Both the position numbers and the translations under genes were made by a program. A stretch of DNA of 64,000 nt from Methylosinus sp. LW4 (GTDB taxonomy: Bacteria > Pseudomonadota > Alphaproteobacteria > Rhizobiales > Beijerinckiaceae): assembly GCF_000379125.1 (NCBI RefSeq), contig NZ_KB900626.1:250014-314013 (forward strand), given 5' to 3'. The notes below the pieces were generated by a model. The model made no database searches, had not been told where the DNA came from, and worked only from the letters and a program-made list of their open reading frames with translations. Shown one piece after another: positions 31,008 to 40,613 of the stretch (its first letter is position 1; every line of letters starts with the position of its first letter).

Positions 31008-31294
31008 CAGAGCTCGGCCCCCACCACGCGCTTCCAAGGCTTGACCTCGACACTCGCGAACAGCCCCGCCTTCGCGTAAGGGTCCTCCGCGAGCAGCGCC
31101 TGCGCCGCCGCCGCATCGGCCGCCTCGACGATCAGCAGCGAGCCGACGGGCTTCTCGTCCGCATCGAGAAACGGCCCGCCGAGCTTCACCTGCGCGGCAT
31201 GGGCGGCGAGAAAGGCGAGATGCGCCTCGCGGGTGGCGAGCCGGAGTGCGACATGATCGGGCTTGTCCAGGCAGAGGGCGGCGAAGAGCGGCAA
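31007..31294 (-). CDS. YciI-like protein
   Basis: This 95-residue protein has a ferredoxin-like alpha+beta fold, with the core KPDHVALRLATREAHLAFLAAHAAQVKLGGPFLD and the conserved GSLLIVEAADAAAAQALLAEDPYAKAGLFASVEVKPW (His, Asp of the putative active site). YciI-like proteins may be small hydrolases or dehydrogenase accessories. I place the start at TTG 31294, with GAGG 5 bases upstream, since homologues begin PLFAALCLDKP; the frame extends to 31507 through a repeat. It overlaps the EVE gene. Confidence 0.85.
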
Positions 31295-31435
31295 AGCGGC
31301 CTCGTGAAAAGGGAAAGCGACGGCGGGGCGGTGATTAGCAGAATGCGGGGGTGAGGTCGATAGAATTGGACGCAGAGAGCGTAGAGCGGGGTGGAAAGCC
31401 CATCCGGCATTCAGCCGAATCTCGGGGCGTGACTC

Positions 31436-31490
31436 CTTCTCCCGCTTGCGGGAGAAGGTGGCCCTCGCGTTAGCGAGGGTCGGATGAGGG
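31436..31490. repeat. Dispersed intergenic repeat, copy 2
   Basis: This contains two hairpins, CTTCTCCCGC-TTGC-GGGAGAAG and CCCTCGC-GTTA-GCGAGGG, followed by TCGGATGAGGG. It is the inverted counterpart of 18098-18145. It lies immediately left of the AT-rich orphan gene, and may mark the edge of an acquired segment. Confidence 0.78.
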
Positions 31491-31553
31491 CTGTTGGGAC
31501 ACCCCATATTCCGGGTGTCATGCTACAGTTTGTTCGAAATGTAAGAGTGGCTT

Positions 31554-32336
31554 ATGAAGTTCCCAGAAAACATCGATTACTTGCACGGCGGCGAGGAGTT
31601 TATCCGGTCTAGGAGCAAAGCGGCCATTCAAGCATCTGAGCTGCTTCTTCACCACTTCAATATGGTAGCAGATTCGATGAATCTCATTCATTATTTTGTG
31701 CATGCATGTCCGCGCACGGACAATGATCAGCTTACCATCAAGCTCCTGGGAATTCGTCTCTTTAATAGTTGTGCCGGCGCCGTTCAAAATTCGATGTCTG
31801 GATACTATCAAAACGCAGTTATGCAATTACGTGACATTTTAGAAATAACATTTCTTCTCGATTATTTTCGGTTAGAAAAGGCGTTGATATCTGAATGGCG
31901 GAGCTGCTCCGAGAGTGAAAGAAACAAGCGATTTAGTGCTTTTAAAGTTCGCACAACGCTCGATGACCGCGATGGATTCACCACAAGAAAGCGTATGGAG
32001 CATTATCAGCTTTTGTGCAACCTGGGCGCGCACGCCTCGTTCCAGGGGTTCGAATTGCTGCGGCCAAACGCCGGTGGAGACGCGCAATGCGGGCCTTACT
32101 TTGCTGATCGCGCGATTGATGCGACTATCTCGGAGATGGCAAAAGTGTCGGTTGGTGCGGCCGGAATCTTCATGACGTTTTTCGATATGCGTAATTTAAG
32201 TGACTACGAGACGAAGCTTCAGTTTATGGAAGCTCAGTCAGCGTGGTTTGAGCGGTTCTTTGGGCACTCTCTCGATCTAGGACAGATTGACCACTTGCGG
32301 AGGCTGCTTGAGCAGGCGAGAGCTGCATTCAAGTGA
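31554..32336 (+). CDS. Hypothetical protein of AT-rich composition
   Basis: The 260-residue product is unfamiliar. It is mainly helical, with no signal peptide or clear membrane helix. Segments of note are NAVMQLRDILEITFLLDYFRLEK, then MEHYQLLCNLGAHASFQGFELL, whose NLG-x-HASF pattern loosely recalls HEPN-like or DUF5677-type proteins. Base use differs sharply from its neighbours: A/T-ending codons are common, as in TTA, ATA, AAT. This suggests recent acquisition. It is a lone gene between yciI (divergent) and the rpsB promoter. No partner gene is visible. Confidence 0.7.
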   Translation: MKFPENIDYLHGGEEFIRSRSKAAIQASELLLHHFNMVADSMNLIHYFVHACPRTDNDQLTIKLLGIRLFNSCAGAVQNSMSGYYQNAVMQLRDILEITFLLDYFRLEKALISEWRSCSESERNKRFSAFKVRTTLDDRDGFTTRKRMEHYQLLCNLGAHASFQGFELLRPNAGGDAQCGPYFADRAIDATISEMAKVSVGAAGIFMTFFDMRNLSDYETKLQFMEAQSAWFERFFGHSLDLGQIDHLRRLLEQARAAFK

Positions 32337-32380
32337 AGGGCCGGAGTGTGTTGAGAAAGCTTTCCCGCCTCCCACCCCGC

Positions 32381-32409
32381 TTGCCCCCACCGTCGTTCTC
32401 GCCTATAAG
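32381..32409 (+). promoter_or_regulatory. Housekeeping-type promoter of rpsB-tsf
   Basis: TTGCCC (32381-32386) and TATAAG (32404-32409) are separated by exactly 17 bases, a good sigma-70-like arrangement. It leaves a leader of about 105 bases before rpsB. Leaders of rpsB often carry S2 autoregulation; a fold could not be proved here. Confidence 0.6.
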
Positions 32410-32522
32410 CCGCGCCATCCCACAGGCGAAAGTCTCACGGCTCCTGCTTCAAGGCGCCGTTCCGGTGGCCGGCTCTCCGGCTCATCCTGCTTTCGCCGAG
32501 GCTAGAACCGGAGAAGATGACA

Positions 32523-33581
32523 ATGGCGATTCCTGATTTCACCATGCGCGGCCTGCTCGAGTCCGGCGCTCATTTCGGCCACCAGTCGCATCGCTGGAAC
32601 CCGAAGATGGCTCCCTATATCTTCGGCGCCCGCAACAATATCCACATCATCGACCTCGCCCAGACGGTGCCGCTGCTGCATCAGGCGCTGAAGGTCGTCT
32701 CCGACACTGTGGCGCGCGGCGGCCGTGTGCTCTTCGTCGGCACCAAGCGTCAGGCGCAGGATCAGATCGCCGACGCCGCCAAGCGCAGCGCGCAATATTT
32801 CATCAACTCCCGTTGGCTGGGCGGCACGCTCACCAATTGGAAGACCATCTCCGGCTCCATCCAGCGCCTGCGCAAGCTCGACGAGCAGCTCGGCGCCGGC
32901 GCCGCGGGCGTCACCAAGAAAGAGCGTCTGCTGCTCACCCGCGAGCGCGACAAGCTCGAGAAGGCGCTGGGCGGCATCAAGGACATGGGCGGCACGCCCG
33001 ATCTCATCTTCGTGATCGACACCAATAAGGAGCAGCTGGCGATCAAGGAGGCCAACCGCCTGAAGATTCCGGTGGTGGCGATCCTCGACACCAATTGCGA
33101 CCCGGACGGCATCACCTTCCCGATCCCGGGCAACGACGACGCCGGCCGCGCCATCGCGCTCTATTGCGATCTCATCGCCCGCGCCGCGATCGACGGCATC
33201 TCGCGCAGCCAGGGCCTCTCGGGCCTCGATGTCGGCGCCTTGGAGCAGCCGACGGCGGAGCCGGCGCTCGGCCGCGTTCACGCCGATCTGCGCTCGGCCG
33301 ATGAGGTCGTCGCCGATGCGGCGGCCGCCGAGGTCGAGATCGCGCTCGAGCCCTTCGAGCTGCTCTCCGCTCCGCGCGGAGCGCCGGACGATCTCGCCAA
33401 GCTGCATGGCGTCGGCCCGCAGCTGGTCAAGAAGCTCAATGACGGCGGCATCTTCCATTATTGGCAGATCGCGGCGCTGACGCCCGCGGATCTCGAGAAG
33501 CTCGATCAGGACCTCAAGCTCAACGGCCGCATCGCCCGCGACGGCTGGGTCGATCAGGCGCGCTCGCTGGCTTCGGCCTGA
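32523..33581 (+). CDS. rpsB: 30S ribosomal protein S2, long form
   Basis: S2 binds the head-body junction of the small ribosomal subunit and recruits S1. The 352-residue product begins [21 protein letters not shown], and includes [13 protein letters not shown] and the [19 protein letters not shown] block. The core ends near residue 225; the extra C-terminal 120 residues include [33 protein letters not shown], which resembles a helix-hairpin-helix. A long tail occurs in several Rhizobiales. ATG 32523 is preferred over 32517 because of homologues; both follow GGAG. Confidence 0.96.
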   Translation: MAIPDFTMRGLLESGAHFGHQSHRWNPKMAPYIFGARNNIHIIDLAQTVPLLHQALKVVSDTVARGGRVLFVGTKRQAQDQIADAAKRSAQYFINSRWLGGTLTNWKTISGSIQRLRKLDEQLGAGAAGVTKKERLLLTRERDKLEKALGGIKDMGGTPDLIFVIDTNKEQLAIKEANRLKIPVVAILDTNCDPDGITFPIPGNDDAGRAIALYCDLIARAAIDGISRSQGLSGLDVGALEQPTAEPALGRVHADLRSADEVVADAAAAEVEIALEPFELLSAPRGAPDDLAKLHGVGPQLVKKLNDGGIFHYWQIAALTPADLEKLDQDLKLNGRIARDGWVDQARSLASA

Positions 33582-33616
33582 TTTCGCGCTAGCGTCACAT
33601 TCACGAAAGATTATCG

Positions 33617-33640
33617 CGCCGGCTCCCAAAGGGGCCGGCG
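33617..33640 (+). terminator. Hairpin between rpsB and tsf, possible attenuator
   Basis: CGCCGGC (33617-33623) pairs with GCCGGCG (33634-33640) over a 10-base loop, followed by TTAGCT. There is no long T-tract, so it may attenuate or stabilise rather than stop transcription into tsf. Confidence 0.35.
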
Positions 33641-33668
33641 TTAGCTCTAGCTAGAGGTGTCTAACCCC

Positions 33669-34592
33669 ATGGCCCAGATCACCGCCGCTCTCGTCAAGGA
33701 ACTGCGCGAGAGCACGGGCGCCGGCATGATGGATTGCAAGGCCGCCCTCAACGAGACCAATGGCGATATCGAGGCGGCCGTCGACTGGCTGCGCAAGAAG
33801 GGCCTCTCCAAGGCCGCCAAAAAGTCCGGCCGCGTGGCCGCCGAGGGTCTCGTCGCCGCGATCGTCGAGGATGGCGTCGGCGTCGTCGTCGAGGTGAATT
33901 CCGAGACCGACTTCGTCGCCCGCAACGACGACTTCCAGAAGCTCGTCAACAATATCGCCCGCGTCGCTCTGGAGACTGGCGCGACCAGCGCCGAGGAGCT
34001 CGCCGGCAAGCCCTATCCGGGCGGCGGCGTCGTCTCGGAGGCGATCACCACCGGCATCGCCACCATCGGCGAGAATCTGACGCTGCGCCGCGTCGCGCCG
34101 CTGAAGGTGGAGGGCGCGGTCAATCGCTACGTCCACACGCAGATCGCCGACGGCCTCGGCAAGATCGCGGTGATCGTGGCGCTCGAGTCCAAGGGCGACA
34201 AGGAAGTCCTGTCGACTCTCGCGCGCCAGATCGCCATGCATGTCGCCTCGGCCAATCCGTTGGCGCTCGACGCCTCCGGCCTCGATCCGGCGACGGTGGA
34301 GCGCGAGAAGGCGCTGCTCGCCGAGAAGAACGCCGGCAAGCCGGCCAATGTGCTGGAGAAGATCATCGATTCGGGCCTCAAGACCTATTACAAGGAGGTC
34401 TTGCTGCTCGATCAGGTCTCGAACCACCCGGATCACGGCGGCAAGACCATCACCCAGACGCTCAAGGAGCATGAGGGCAAGGCCGGCGCGCCCATCACGA
34501 TCAAGGGCTTCGCTCGCTATGCGCTCGGCGAGGGCATCGAGAAAGAGACCAGCGATTTCGCCGCGGAAGTGGCGGCGGCCGCCAAGGGCTGA
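33669..34592 (+). CDS. tsf: Elongation factor Ts
   Basis: EF-Ts exchanges GDP on EF-Tu. The 307-residue protein has the N-terminal UBA-like domain [29 protein letters not shown], the core signature with DFVARNDDF, and dimerisation/core repeats including [22 protein letters not shown] 33669 gives the family start; a GTG at 33657 lies in frame upstream. It shares a transcript with rpsB. Confidence 0.98.
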   Translation: MAQITAALVKELRESTGAGMMDCKAALNETNGDIEAAVDWLRKKGLSKAAKKSGRVAAEGLVAAIVEDGVGVVVEVNSETDFVARNDDFQKLVNNIARVALETGATSAEELAGKPYPGGGVVSEAITTGIATIGENLTLRRVAPLKVEGAVNRYVHTQIADGLGKIAVIVALESKGDKEVLSTLARQIAMHVASANPLALDASGLDPATVEREKALLAEKNAGKPANVLEKIIDSGLKTYYKEVLLLDQVSNHPDHGGKTITQTLKEHEGKAGAPITIKGFARYALGEGIEKETSDFAAEVAAAAKG

Positions 34593-34656
34593 TCGAATTC
34601 CCCGGCCGCTGCGGCGGCCGGGAGCCGGTCTCCGGCGCAACCGATCTTTCCAAAAG

Positions 34657-34696
34657 AAAAAGGCGAAGCGGACCGATGGTCGCTTCGCCTTTTTTG
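34657..34696. terminator. Bidirectional rho-independent terminator
   Basis: AAGGCGAAGCG (ending 34670) pairs with CGCTTCGCCTT (from 34681), flanked by A-tract and T-tract (TTTTTTGTTTTT). It lies between the convergent tsf and porin-like genes and can serve both. Confidence 0.88.
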
Positions 34697-34756
34697 TTTT
34701 TGCGCCTGCTGGTCCAACGTCCGCATGGCCCCGGGAGGGGCCATGCGGCGTTCCGA

Positions 34757-35383
34757 CTAGAACAGGTTGAAGTGGTAGTTGACGCCGGCGCGGACCGTGT
34801 GGAACTTCGCGCGCTGCGGGCCGAAGGCGAAGCCGCCATTGTTGGTGAGGTCGGTGTAGAGATACTCGACCTTGGCCGACCAGTTCGGCAGGAAGGCGTA
34901 TTCCACGCCGCCGCCGGCGGTCCAACCCGTGCGGGTGTCGCTGCCGAAGCGCGTGTTCAGCTCGCCATAGGCGAAGCCGCCCGTGCCATAGACGAAGAGC
35001 TTCGAGTCGAGCAGGGCGAAGCCGGCGCGGCCGCGCACGGTGCCGAACCACGGCAGGCTGGTGCTGCCGACGTTGGAGCGCAGGCTCGTGCCCTGGAAGT
35101 CGGTCTCGAGGCCGACCACGAAGAGCGGCGAGATCTGGTAGTTGTAGCCGATCTGGCCGCCGCCCACGACGCCGCTGACGTCGCCGGCGCGTCCGAAGCT
35201 GTTGTCCGCCTTGAAGCCGCCGCCGACATTGAGGCCGACATAGGCGCCCGTCCAGGAGAAGACCGGCGGCGGCGGCGCGAAGGCCGGCGCGTCCTTGCGA
35301 TAGGGCAGGTCGGCGGCGTGAGCGGCGCCGACGGAGAGAGCGGCGGCGACCGCGAGAGCCGAAAGGCTGGTTTTGATATGCAT
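34757..35383 (-). CDS. Outer-membrane beta-barrel protein, Omp25/31 type
   Basis: The 208-residue protein has a signal peptide (LAVAAALSVGAAHAADLP) followed by a linker (YRKDAPAFAPPPPVFSW) and an eight-stranded barrel beginning TGAYVGLNVGGGF. The C-terminus ends in VRAGVNYHFNLF, with the terminal Phe used by the outer-membrane assembly machinery. Relatives are the abundant Omp25/Omp31 and heat-induced RopB-like proteins of Rhizobiales. A likely promoter lies about 95 bases upstream. Confidence 0.92.
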   Translation of the reverse strand: MHIKTSLSALAVAAALSVGAAHAADLPYRKDAPAFAPPPPVFSWTGAYVGLNVGGGFKADNSFGRAGDVSGVVGGGQIGYNYQISPLFVVGLETDFQGTSLRSNVGSTSLPWFGTVRGRAGFALLDSKLFVYGTGGFAYGELNTRFGSDTRTGWTAGGGVEYAFLPNWSAKVEYLYTDLTNNGGFAFGPQRAKFHTVRAGVNYHFNLF

Positions 35384-35452
35384 GTGAACCTCCGAAGAGC
35401 ACGAAAAAAGGACGCCCAGCCGCCGCCTCGGCTAGAACGTGACCATGGGCCG

Positions 35453-35481
35453 AAATTCGTCGAGTCGGCCCGATTTGTCAA
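35453..35481 (-). promoter_or_regulatory. Probable promoter of the outer-membrane protein gene
   Basis: A perfect TTGACA (35481-35476 on the minus strand) lies 17 bases from GAATTT (35458-35453). The -35 is consensus; the -10 is weak. The 340-base divergent gap to the TetR gene otherwise holds nothing recognised. Confidence 0.45.
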
Positions 35482-35723
35482 CCGCAGTTGATTTGTGCGG
35501 CGAGATCCCGGTCGAGCGCGTCGGATTTCTGGTCCGGCCGAGCCCCGCCGGAGGCTTCGCCATGCGGAGGACTACCGTGACCTTGGCCTGGGAAAGGTTC
35601 ACATTTCCCTAATAGGTAAAATGCCGCGAAATTTTGACACGAAATCGGCCGGCCGCCGGAATGCCGATTGACGGCGCGTCGCGTGGGATCGACTATGAAT
35701 ACATATCGGGAGAAGGATTCTCG

Positions 35724-36314
35724 ATGCGGCCGGAAAAATCGGAAAAGCGTTCGGGGGAGGCGACGCGGCGGCGCATTCTCGCCGCGGCGATCACCCGTTT
35801 CGCGCGCGCTTCCTTCGAGGAGGTGAGGCTTCGCGACATAGCCGCAGATGTCGGCGTCGACGTCGCTCTGGTGCATCGCTCCTTCGGCTCCAAGGAGCAG
35901 CTCTTCGCCGCCGCCGTCGTCGAGGCCTGCCCGGCGGCTCTCCTATCGACAGATCGCAGCCGGCTCGGCGCGGTCTTCGCGAGCTTCGCGCTCGAATCGC
36001 AGCAGCATGAAGGGCTGCAAATCTTCATTCGCTCGCTGACGAGCCCGCTGGCGCGCGATCTCATTCGCGCCTGCTGTTATCGGGACTTCATCGGTCCGCT
36101 GGCGGACAAGCTCGATGGGCGGGCGGCGCAGCAGCGCGCGGCGCTGTTCGTCTCCTGCCTCATCGGCTTCTCCATCATGCGGGAGGTGCTGCGGGTCGAG
36201 CCGCTGCTCGCCGCTGACGACAGCGGGCCGATGATCCAGCGCCTGCTCACCGCCTGCCTCGACGAGATCGGACCGCTCGTCGCGAGCGATCAGAACTCCT
36301 CCCAATCGTCCTGA
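35724..36314 (+). CDS. TetR-family transcriptional regulator
   Basis: The 196-residue protein has an N-terminal helix-turn-helix, [51 protein letters not shown], and a helical C-terminal ligand domain of unknown specificity with two Cys-rich points ([16 protein letters not shown]). AAGGA lies 6 bases before ATG 35724. It is divergent from the porin-like gene and might regulate it (inference). Its 3' end overlaps the convergent chemoreceptor gene by 25 bases. Confidence 0.85.
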   Translation: MRPEKSEKRSGEATRRRILAAAITRFARASFEEVRLRDIAADVGVDVALVHRSFGSKEQLFAAAVVEACPAALLSTDRSRLGAVFASFALESQQHEGLQIFIRSLTSPLARDLIRACCYRDFIGPLADKLDGRAAQQRAALFVSCLIGFSIMREVLRVEPLLAADDSGPMIQRLLTACLDEIGPLVASDQNSSQSS

Positions 36315-38236
36315 GCCGGCAGCGGCTTGCGCGCCGCGCCGCCGCCGCGTCCGGCGGAGACGGTCTTCAGCCCAGCCCGCGGCGCGTGGCCGTGGGAGCC
36401 GTGCTCGTCGCCGAGCGCGAAGCTCGCGACAGAGCGCGTCAGCGCCTCCGTCTCCTTGCGCAGGCTGTGGCTGGCGGCGGTGGTCTCCTCCACCATTGCG
36501 GCGTTCTTCTGCGTGTTCTGGTCCATCTGATTGACGGCTGTGTTGATCTCGCCGAGGCCCGTCGCCTGCTCGCGCGCGCCGGCGGCGATATCGGCGACCA
36601 CCTTGTCGATCTCCGCTACCTGGGAGACGATGGTGTCGAGCGCCTTGCCGGTCGCGCCGACCAGCTCGACGCCCTGGTCCACCTCCACCGTGGAGGTGGA
36701 GATGAGGCCCTTGATCTCCTTGGCCGCCTCGGCGGAGCGTTGCGCCAGGGCGCGCACTTCCGACGCCACCACAGCGAAGCCCTTGCCGGCCTCGCCGGCG
36801 CGCGCCGCCTCGACGCCGGCGTTGAGCGCCAGCAGATTGGTCTGGAAGGCGATCTCGTCGATGACGCCGATGATCTGGCCGATCTGCTGCGAGGAGCGCT
36901 CGATGCGGCCCATGGCGTCCACCGCGCGGCGGACGATCGCGCCGCTCTTCTCGGCCTCCATCTTGGTGGCGCCGACGATAGTGCTGGCGTGAACCGCGCC
37001 CTCGGCGCTCTTCTTCACCGTGGTGGTGATCTCCTCCAGCGCGGCGGCGGTCTCTTCGAGGCTGGCGGCCTGCTGCTCGGTGCGGCGGGCGAGATCGTCG
37101 GCGGCGACGGCGATCTGGCCGGAGCCGGCGTCAATGGCTTTCGCGCCGCCGGCGACGAGGGCGAGCGCGGCCTGCAGCTGGCTCATGGCCGCGTTGAAAT
37201 CATTCTGCAGCCGGCGATAGGCCTCGGGCATGGAGTCCGAGAGCCGATAGACGAGATTTTTGGAGGCGAGCTTCTCGAGACCCTCGCCGATCGCTTGCAG
37301 CGCCGCCTCGCGCTCTCTTTCGATCACGGCCTGCTCGGCCTTGCGCCGCGCCTCGGCCTCCTCGCCGCGACGACGCTCCTCGGCGGCGCGGCTCTCGGCG
37401 GCGCGCAGCTCCTGCGCATTGCGCTTGAACGTGTCGAGCGCCCGCGCCATGGCGCCGACCTCGTCGCCGCGCTCGACGCCCTCCACCACGGCGCCGAGAT
37501 CGCCCTTGGCGATATCGCCCATCTGGCCGGTGAGGCGCGTGATCGGCGCGCCGATCTTGCGGCTGGAAATATAGAGCGTCGCCGCGCAGCCGATGAGAAC
37601 CGCGAGGGCGCCGACGCCGATCATCGTCCAGATCGTCTGCTCCGTCTGACGACGCAGCTCCTCCCCGACGCGCTTGTCCTCCGCCTCGGCGGCCACATAG
37701 ATGGAACGCATATCATTGACGATGGCGCGAATTTCCTCATCGGCGCCGCGCAGCAGCGACACGCATTTGGCGAGCTGCTCCAGCTCCTGCGGCTTCAGCC
37801 GCGCGCCGAGCTCGAGCGCCGGCAGCCGCTCAGCGATCGCGATCGCAGGCTTGGCCTGCTCGAAGACCTTGGCGAAGCGATCGCGATAGCCGTCGATCTG
37901 CGCCGCATGGGCCGGATCGAGCCGCATCGCCTCGGTGAGCAGCGTTTCGACGCGGGCGCCGACGGAGGCGGCCTCCTGCGCGGCGGCGCGCGAGATCGGC
38001 GTGTCGGCGTCATAGGCGAGCATCTGATGGACGGAGAGGCCGAATTCGGTGATGGCGCGATTGGAGCGCAGCATCTTCACCACGGCGGCGTAGGAATGCT
38101 CGGTCAGATCTTCGTAGCGTCGCCCCAGCTCGCTCATGCGGTGAACCCCCAGCGCCGTCGCGCCGATGAAGAGCAGGCAGGTCAGGGCGAGTGGCAGAAG
38201 GCTTTTGGTGGTGAGCTTCAAATTGTCGAACCGCAT
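36290..38236 (-). CDS. Methyl-accepting chemotaxis protein 1
   Basis: The 648-residue transmembrane chemoreceptor has TM1 ([21 protein letters not shown]), a periplasmic helical sensor of about 160 residues, TM2 ([20 protein letters not shown]), HAMP regions, and the signalling domain with tip [33 protein letters not shown] (in parts). It ends in a DWEEF pentapeptide, which fits the x-W-x-x-F motif that tethers CheR/CheB. The start follows GAGGAAG. It is a tandem paralogue of the next gene. The ligand is unknown. Confidence 0.93.
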   Translation of the reverse strand: MRFDNLKLTTKSLLPLALTCLLFIGATALGVHRMSELGRRYEDLTEHSYAAVVKMLRSNRAITEFGLSVHQMLAYDADTPISRAAAQEAASVGARVETLLTEAMRLDPAHAAQIDGYRDRFAKVFEQAKPAIAIAERLPALELGARLKPQELEQLAKCVSLLRGADEEIRAIVNDMRSIYVAAEAEDKRVGEELRRQTEQTIWTMIGVGALAVLIGCAATLYISSRKIGAPITRLTGQMGDIAKGDLGAVVEGVERGDEVGAMARALDTFKRNAQELRAAESRAAEERRRGEEAEARRKAEQAVIEREREAALQAIGEGLEKLASKNLVYRLSDSMPEAYRRLQNDFNAAMSQLQAALALVAGGAKAIDAGSGQIAVAADDLARRTEQQAASLEETAAALEEITTTVKKSAEGAVHASTIVGATKMEAEKSGAIVRRAVDAMGRIERSSQQIGQIIGVIDEIAFQTNLLALNAGVEAARAGEAGKGFAVVASEVRALAQRSAEAAKEIKGLISTSTVEVDQGVELVGATGKALDTIVSQVAEIDKVVADIAAGAREQATGLGEINTAVNQMDQNTQKNAAMVEETTAASHSLRKETEALTRSVASFALGDEHGSHGHAPRAGLKTVSAGRGGGAARKPLPAQDDWEEF

Positions 38237-38321
38237 CGAGAAGCTTCCTCGTAATCGACGACGCATGGGGCGCTTTCCAAGTCGGAGGCCCGTGAGAATA
38301 CTGTCGAGCTAAAGCATCAAA

Positions 38322-38348
38322 AGCTTTCTGAAATATCTATGTCTTTGC
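38322..38348 (-). promoter_or_regulatory. Conserved motif upstream of chemoreceptor 1
   Basis: The core TTTCTGAAATATCTATGT (plus strand) about 95 bases before the gene reappears upstream of chemoreceptor 2 with one mismatch in the core. It may be a shared promoter or operator, or sequence retained from duplication. Confidence 0.5.
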
Positions 38349-38381
38349 GACTTCAGGCGCGGCGCGGGCGCTCGAAAATGG

Positions 38382-38412
38382 AAAAGGCCGCCGGGAGCTC
38401 CGGCGGCCTTTT
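38382..38412. terminator. Bidirectional terminator between the two chemoreceptor genes
   Basis: AAAAGGCCGCCGG (38382-38394) pairs perfectly with CCGGCGGCCTTTT (38400-38412) over a 5-base loop. It lies 20 bases after the stop of chemoreceptor 2, so each receptor has its own transcript. Confidence 0.85.
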
Positions 38413-38432
38413 GGAGACGGGCGCCGCAGCGC

Positions 38433-40370
38433 TCAGAATTCCGTCCAATCCTCCTGCGCCGGGACAGGCGCCGGCTTGCGGAGGGCGCCGCCGCCGCCGG
38501 CGAAGACCGCTCTCGGCACCGGGCGCCGCGCTTGCGGCCGTTCGCCGAGCCGGAAGCTCGCCACCGAGCGCGTGAGCCCTTCGGTCTCCTTGCGCAGGCT
38601 GTGGCTGGCGGCCGTGGTCTCCTCCACCATTGCGGCGTTCTTCTGCGTGTTCTGATCCATCTGGGTTACGGCGGCGTTGACCTCGGCGAGGCCGGTGGCC
38701 TGCTCGCGCGCGCCGGCGGCGATGTCGGCCACGACGCGATCGATCTCCGCCACCTGGGTGACGATCTTCTCCAGCGCGCGGCCGGTCGCGCCGACCAGCT
38801 CGACGCCTTGCTCCACCTCGACCGTCGAGGTGGAGATGAGGCTCTTGATCTCGCGCGCGGCCTCGGCGGAGCGCTGCGCCAGAGCGCGCACTTCCGAGGC
38901 CACCACGGCGAAGCCCTTGCCGGCTTCGCCCGCGCGCGCCGCCTCGACGCCGGCGTTGAGCGCCAGAAGATTGGTCTGGAAGGCGATCTCGTCGATGACG
39001 CCGATGATCTGGCCGATCTCCTGAGAGGATTTCTCGATCCGCCCCATGGCGTCGACCGCGCGGCGGACGATCGCGCCGCTCTTCTCCGCCTCGGTCTTGG
39101 TGGAGCCGACGATGTCGCTCGCGCTGACCGCGCCCTCGGCGCTCTTCTTCACCGTGGTGGTGATCTCCTCCAGCGCGGCGGCGGTCTCCTCGAGGCTGGC
39201 GGCCTGCTGCTCGGTGCGGCGGGCGAGATCGTCGGCGGCGACGGCGATCTGATCGACGCCGGAGCCGATCGCCTCCGCGCCGCCCGCCACCACGCCCAGC
39301 GCCGCCTCCAGCTGGCCGATCGCCGCGTTGAAATCGCTCTGCAGGCCGCGATAGGCGGCGGGCATATCCTCCGAGAGGCGATAGACGAGATCCTTGGCGG
39401 CGAGCTTCTCGAGGCCTCTGCCGATCGCCTTCAGCGCCGCCTCGCGCTCCTTCTCGGCGATGGCCGCCTCGGCGCGGCGCTCGGCGTCGGCTCGCTCGCT
39501 GCGCCGCTTCTCCTCGGCCGTGCGGGCCTCCGCGGCCTGCAGCTCATGGGCGTTGCGCTTGAACGTGTCGAGCGCCTGCGCCATCGCGCCCACCTCGTCT
39601 CGCCGCGTGACGCCTTCCACGACAATGTCGAGATTGCCGCCGGCGATGGCGCTCATCTGCCCGGTGAGCCGCGCGATGGGCGCGCCGATCTTGCGGCTGG
39701 AGACATAGAAAGTGGCGCCGCCGCCGGCGAGCAGCGCGAGAGCGCCGACGATGACCATGGTCCAGATCGTCTGCTCGGTCTGGCGGCGCAGCTCGTCGCC
39801 GACATGCTGATTGTCCTCGAGCACCGCCTCGTTGAATTTCTTCATATCCTCGGTGAGCTTTTCCAGCTGCATATCGACATTGCGCAGAATCGCCAGGCAT
39901 TTGGCGAGCGCGTCGAGCTCGCGCGGCTGCAGGCGCGAGCCGATCTCGACGCCCGGAACATCCCGCGCGATGCGAATGGCGGGCTCGGCGTCCTCGATGA
40001 TCTTGTCGATCCGCGCGTGGAATCCCTTGATCGCCGGGGCGCGGGTCGGATCGAGCTGCGCCGCCGCGTCGAGAAGCGCGTCGACGCGCTCCTTGGCGGT
40101 TCCGAAATTCTTCTCGGCGAGCTTGAACAATTCCGTGTCGGATTCATAAGCGATCATCGAATGAACGGCGTAGCCCACCTCGACCGCGGTGCGATTGGTC
40201 CGCAGCAGCCGCACCAGGGCGGCGTCCGAATGATCCGTCAAATATTGGTAACGGTGGCCGAGGTCCTGGATGCGGTAGACGCCGAGCGCCGTCACGCCGA
40301 GAAACAGCAGGCCGGTCAGCGCGAGCGGCAGCAAGTTTTTGGTGGTGAGCTTGAAATCGTCGAATCGCAT
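38433..40370 (-). CDS. Methyl-accepting chemotaxis protein 2
   Basis: The 645-residue receptor is a full-length paralogue of chemoreceptor 1, with TM1 (LPLALTGLLFLGVTALGVYRI), a divergent periplasmic sensor, TM2 (VIVGALALLAGGGATFYV), HAMP and the same signalling tip. It ends in DWTEF, another CheR/CheB-docking type pentapeptide. DNA identity to its neighbour is very high in the signalling region, and much lower in the sensor region, suggesting different ligands. AAGGA lies 10 bases before the ATG. Confidence 0.93.
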   Translation of the reverse strand: MRFDDFKLTTKNLLPLALTGLLFLGVTALGVYRIQDLGHRYQYLTDHSDAALVRLLRTNRTAVEVGYAVHSMIAYESDTELFKLAEKNFGTAKERVDALLDAAAQLDPTRAPAIKGFHARIDKIIEDAEPAIRIARDVPGVEIGSRLQPRELDALAKCLAILRNVDMQLEKLTEDMKKFNEAVLEDNQHVGDELRRQTEQTIWTMVIVGALALLAGGGATFYVSSRKIGAPIARLTGQMSAIAGGNLDIVVEGVTRRDEVGAMAQALDTFKRNAHELQAAEARTAEEKRRSERADAERRAEAAIAEKEREAALKAIGRGLEKLAAKDLVYRLSEDMPAAYRGLQSDFNAAIGQLEAALGVVAGGAEAIGSGVDQIAVAADDLARRTEQQAASLEETAAALEEITTTVKKSAEGAVSASDIVGSTKTEAEKSGAIVRRAVDAMGRIEKSSQEIGQIIGVIDEIAFQTNLLALNAGVEAARAGEAGKGFAVVASEVRALAQRSAEAAREIKSLISTSTVEVEQGVELVGATGRALEKIVTQVAEIDRVVADIAAGAREQATGLAEVNAAVTQMDQNTQKNAAMVEETTAASHSLRKETEGLTRSVASFRLGERPQARRPVPRAVFAGGGGALRKPAPVPAQEDWTEF

Positions 40371-40530
40371 CGCGCACGGGTCCTTCGAGGCGGAGATCGA
40401 GATGCGCGCCGTCGCCCGGCAGGCGCATTCGCTCCGCGGTGAGAATGGGGACGGTCGCCGACGCGCTCGGAGTTTCCGGCGGGCCTCATGCCTCGGGTCG
40501 GTCGAACCAGCGACGAGCCTAGGCCTGGAA

Positions 40531-40558
40531 AGGTTTCAGAAATATCTATGTTTTTGAC
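40531..40558 (-). promoter_or_regulatory. Conserved motif upstream of chemoreceptor 2
   Basis: The core TTTCAGAAATATCTATGT about 165 bases before the gene matches the motif upstream of chemoreceptor 1. The neighbouring TTGTCA on the minus strand might serve as a -35 box, though no good -10 was found. Confidence 0.5.
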
Positions 40559-40613
40559 AATACGGATGATTTTTGCATTTGACCAACGAGACAGGGGCGC
40601 CTGCGGCGTCGCG

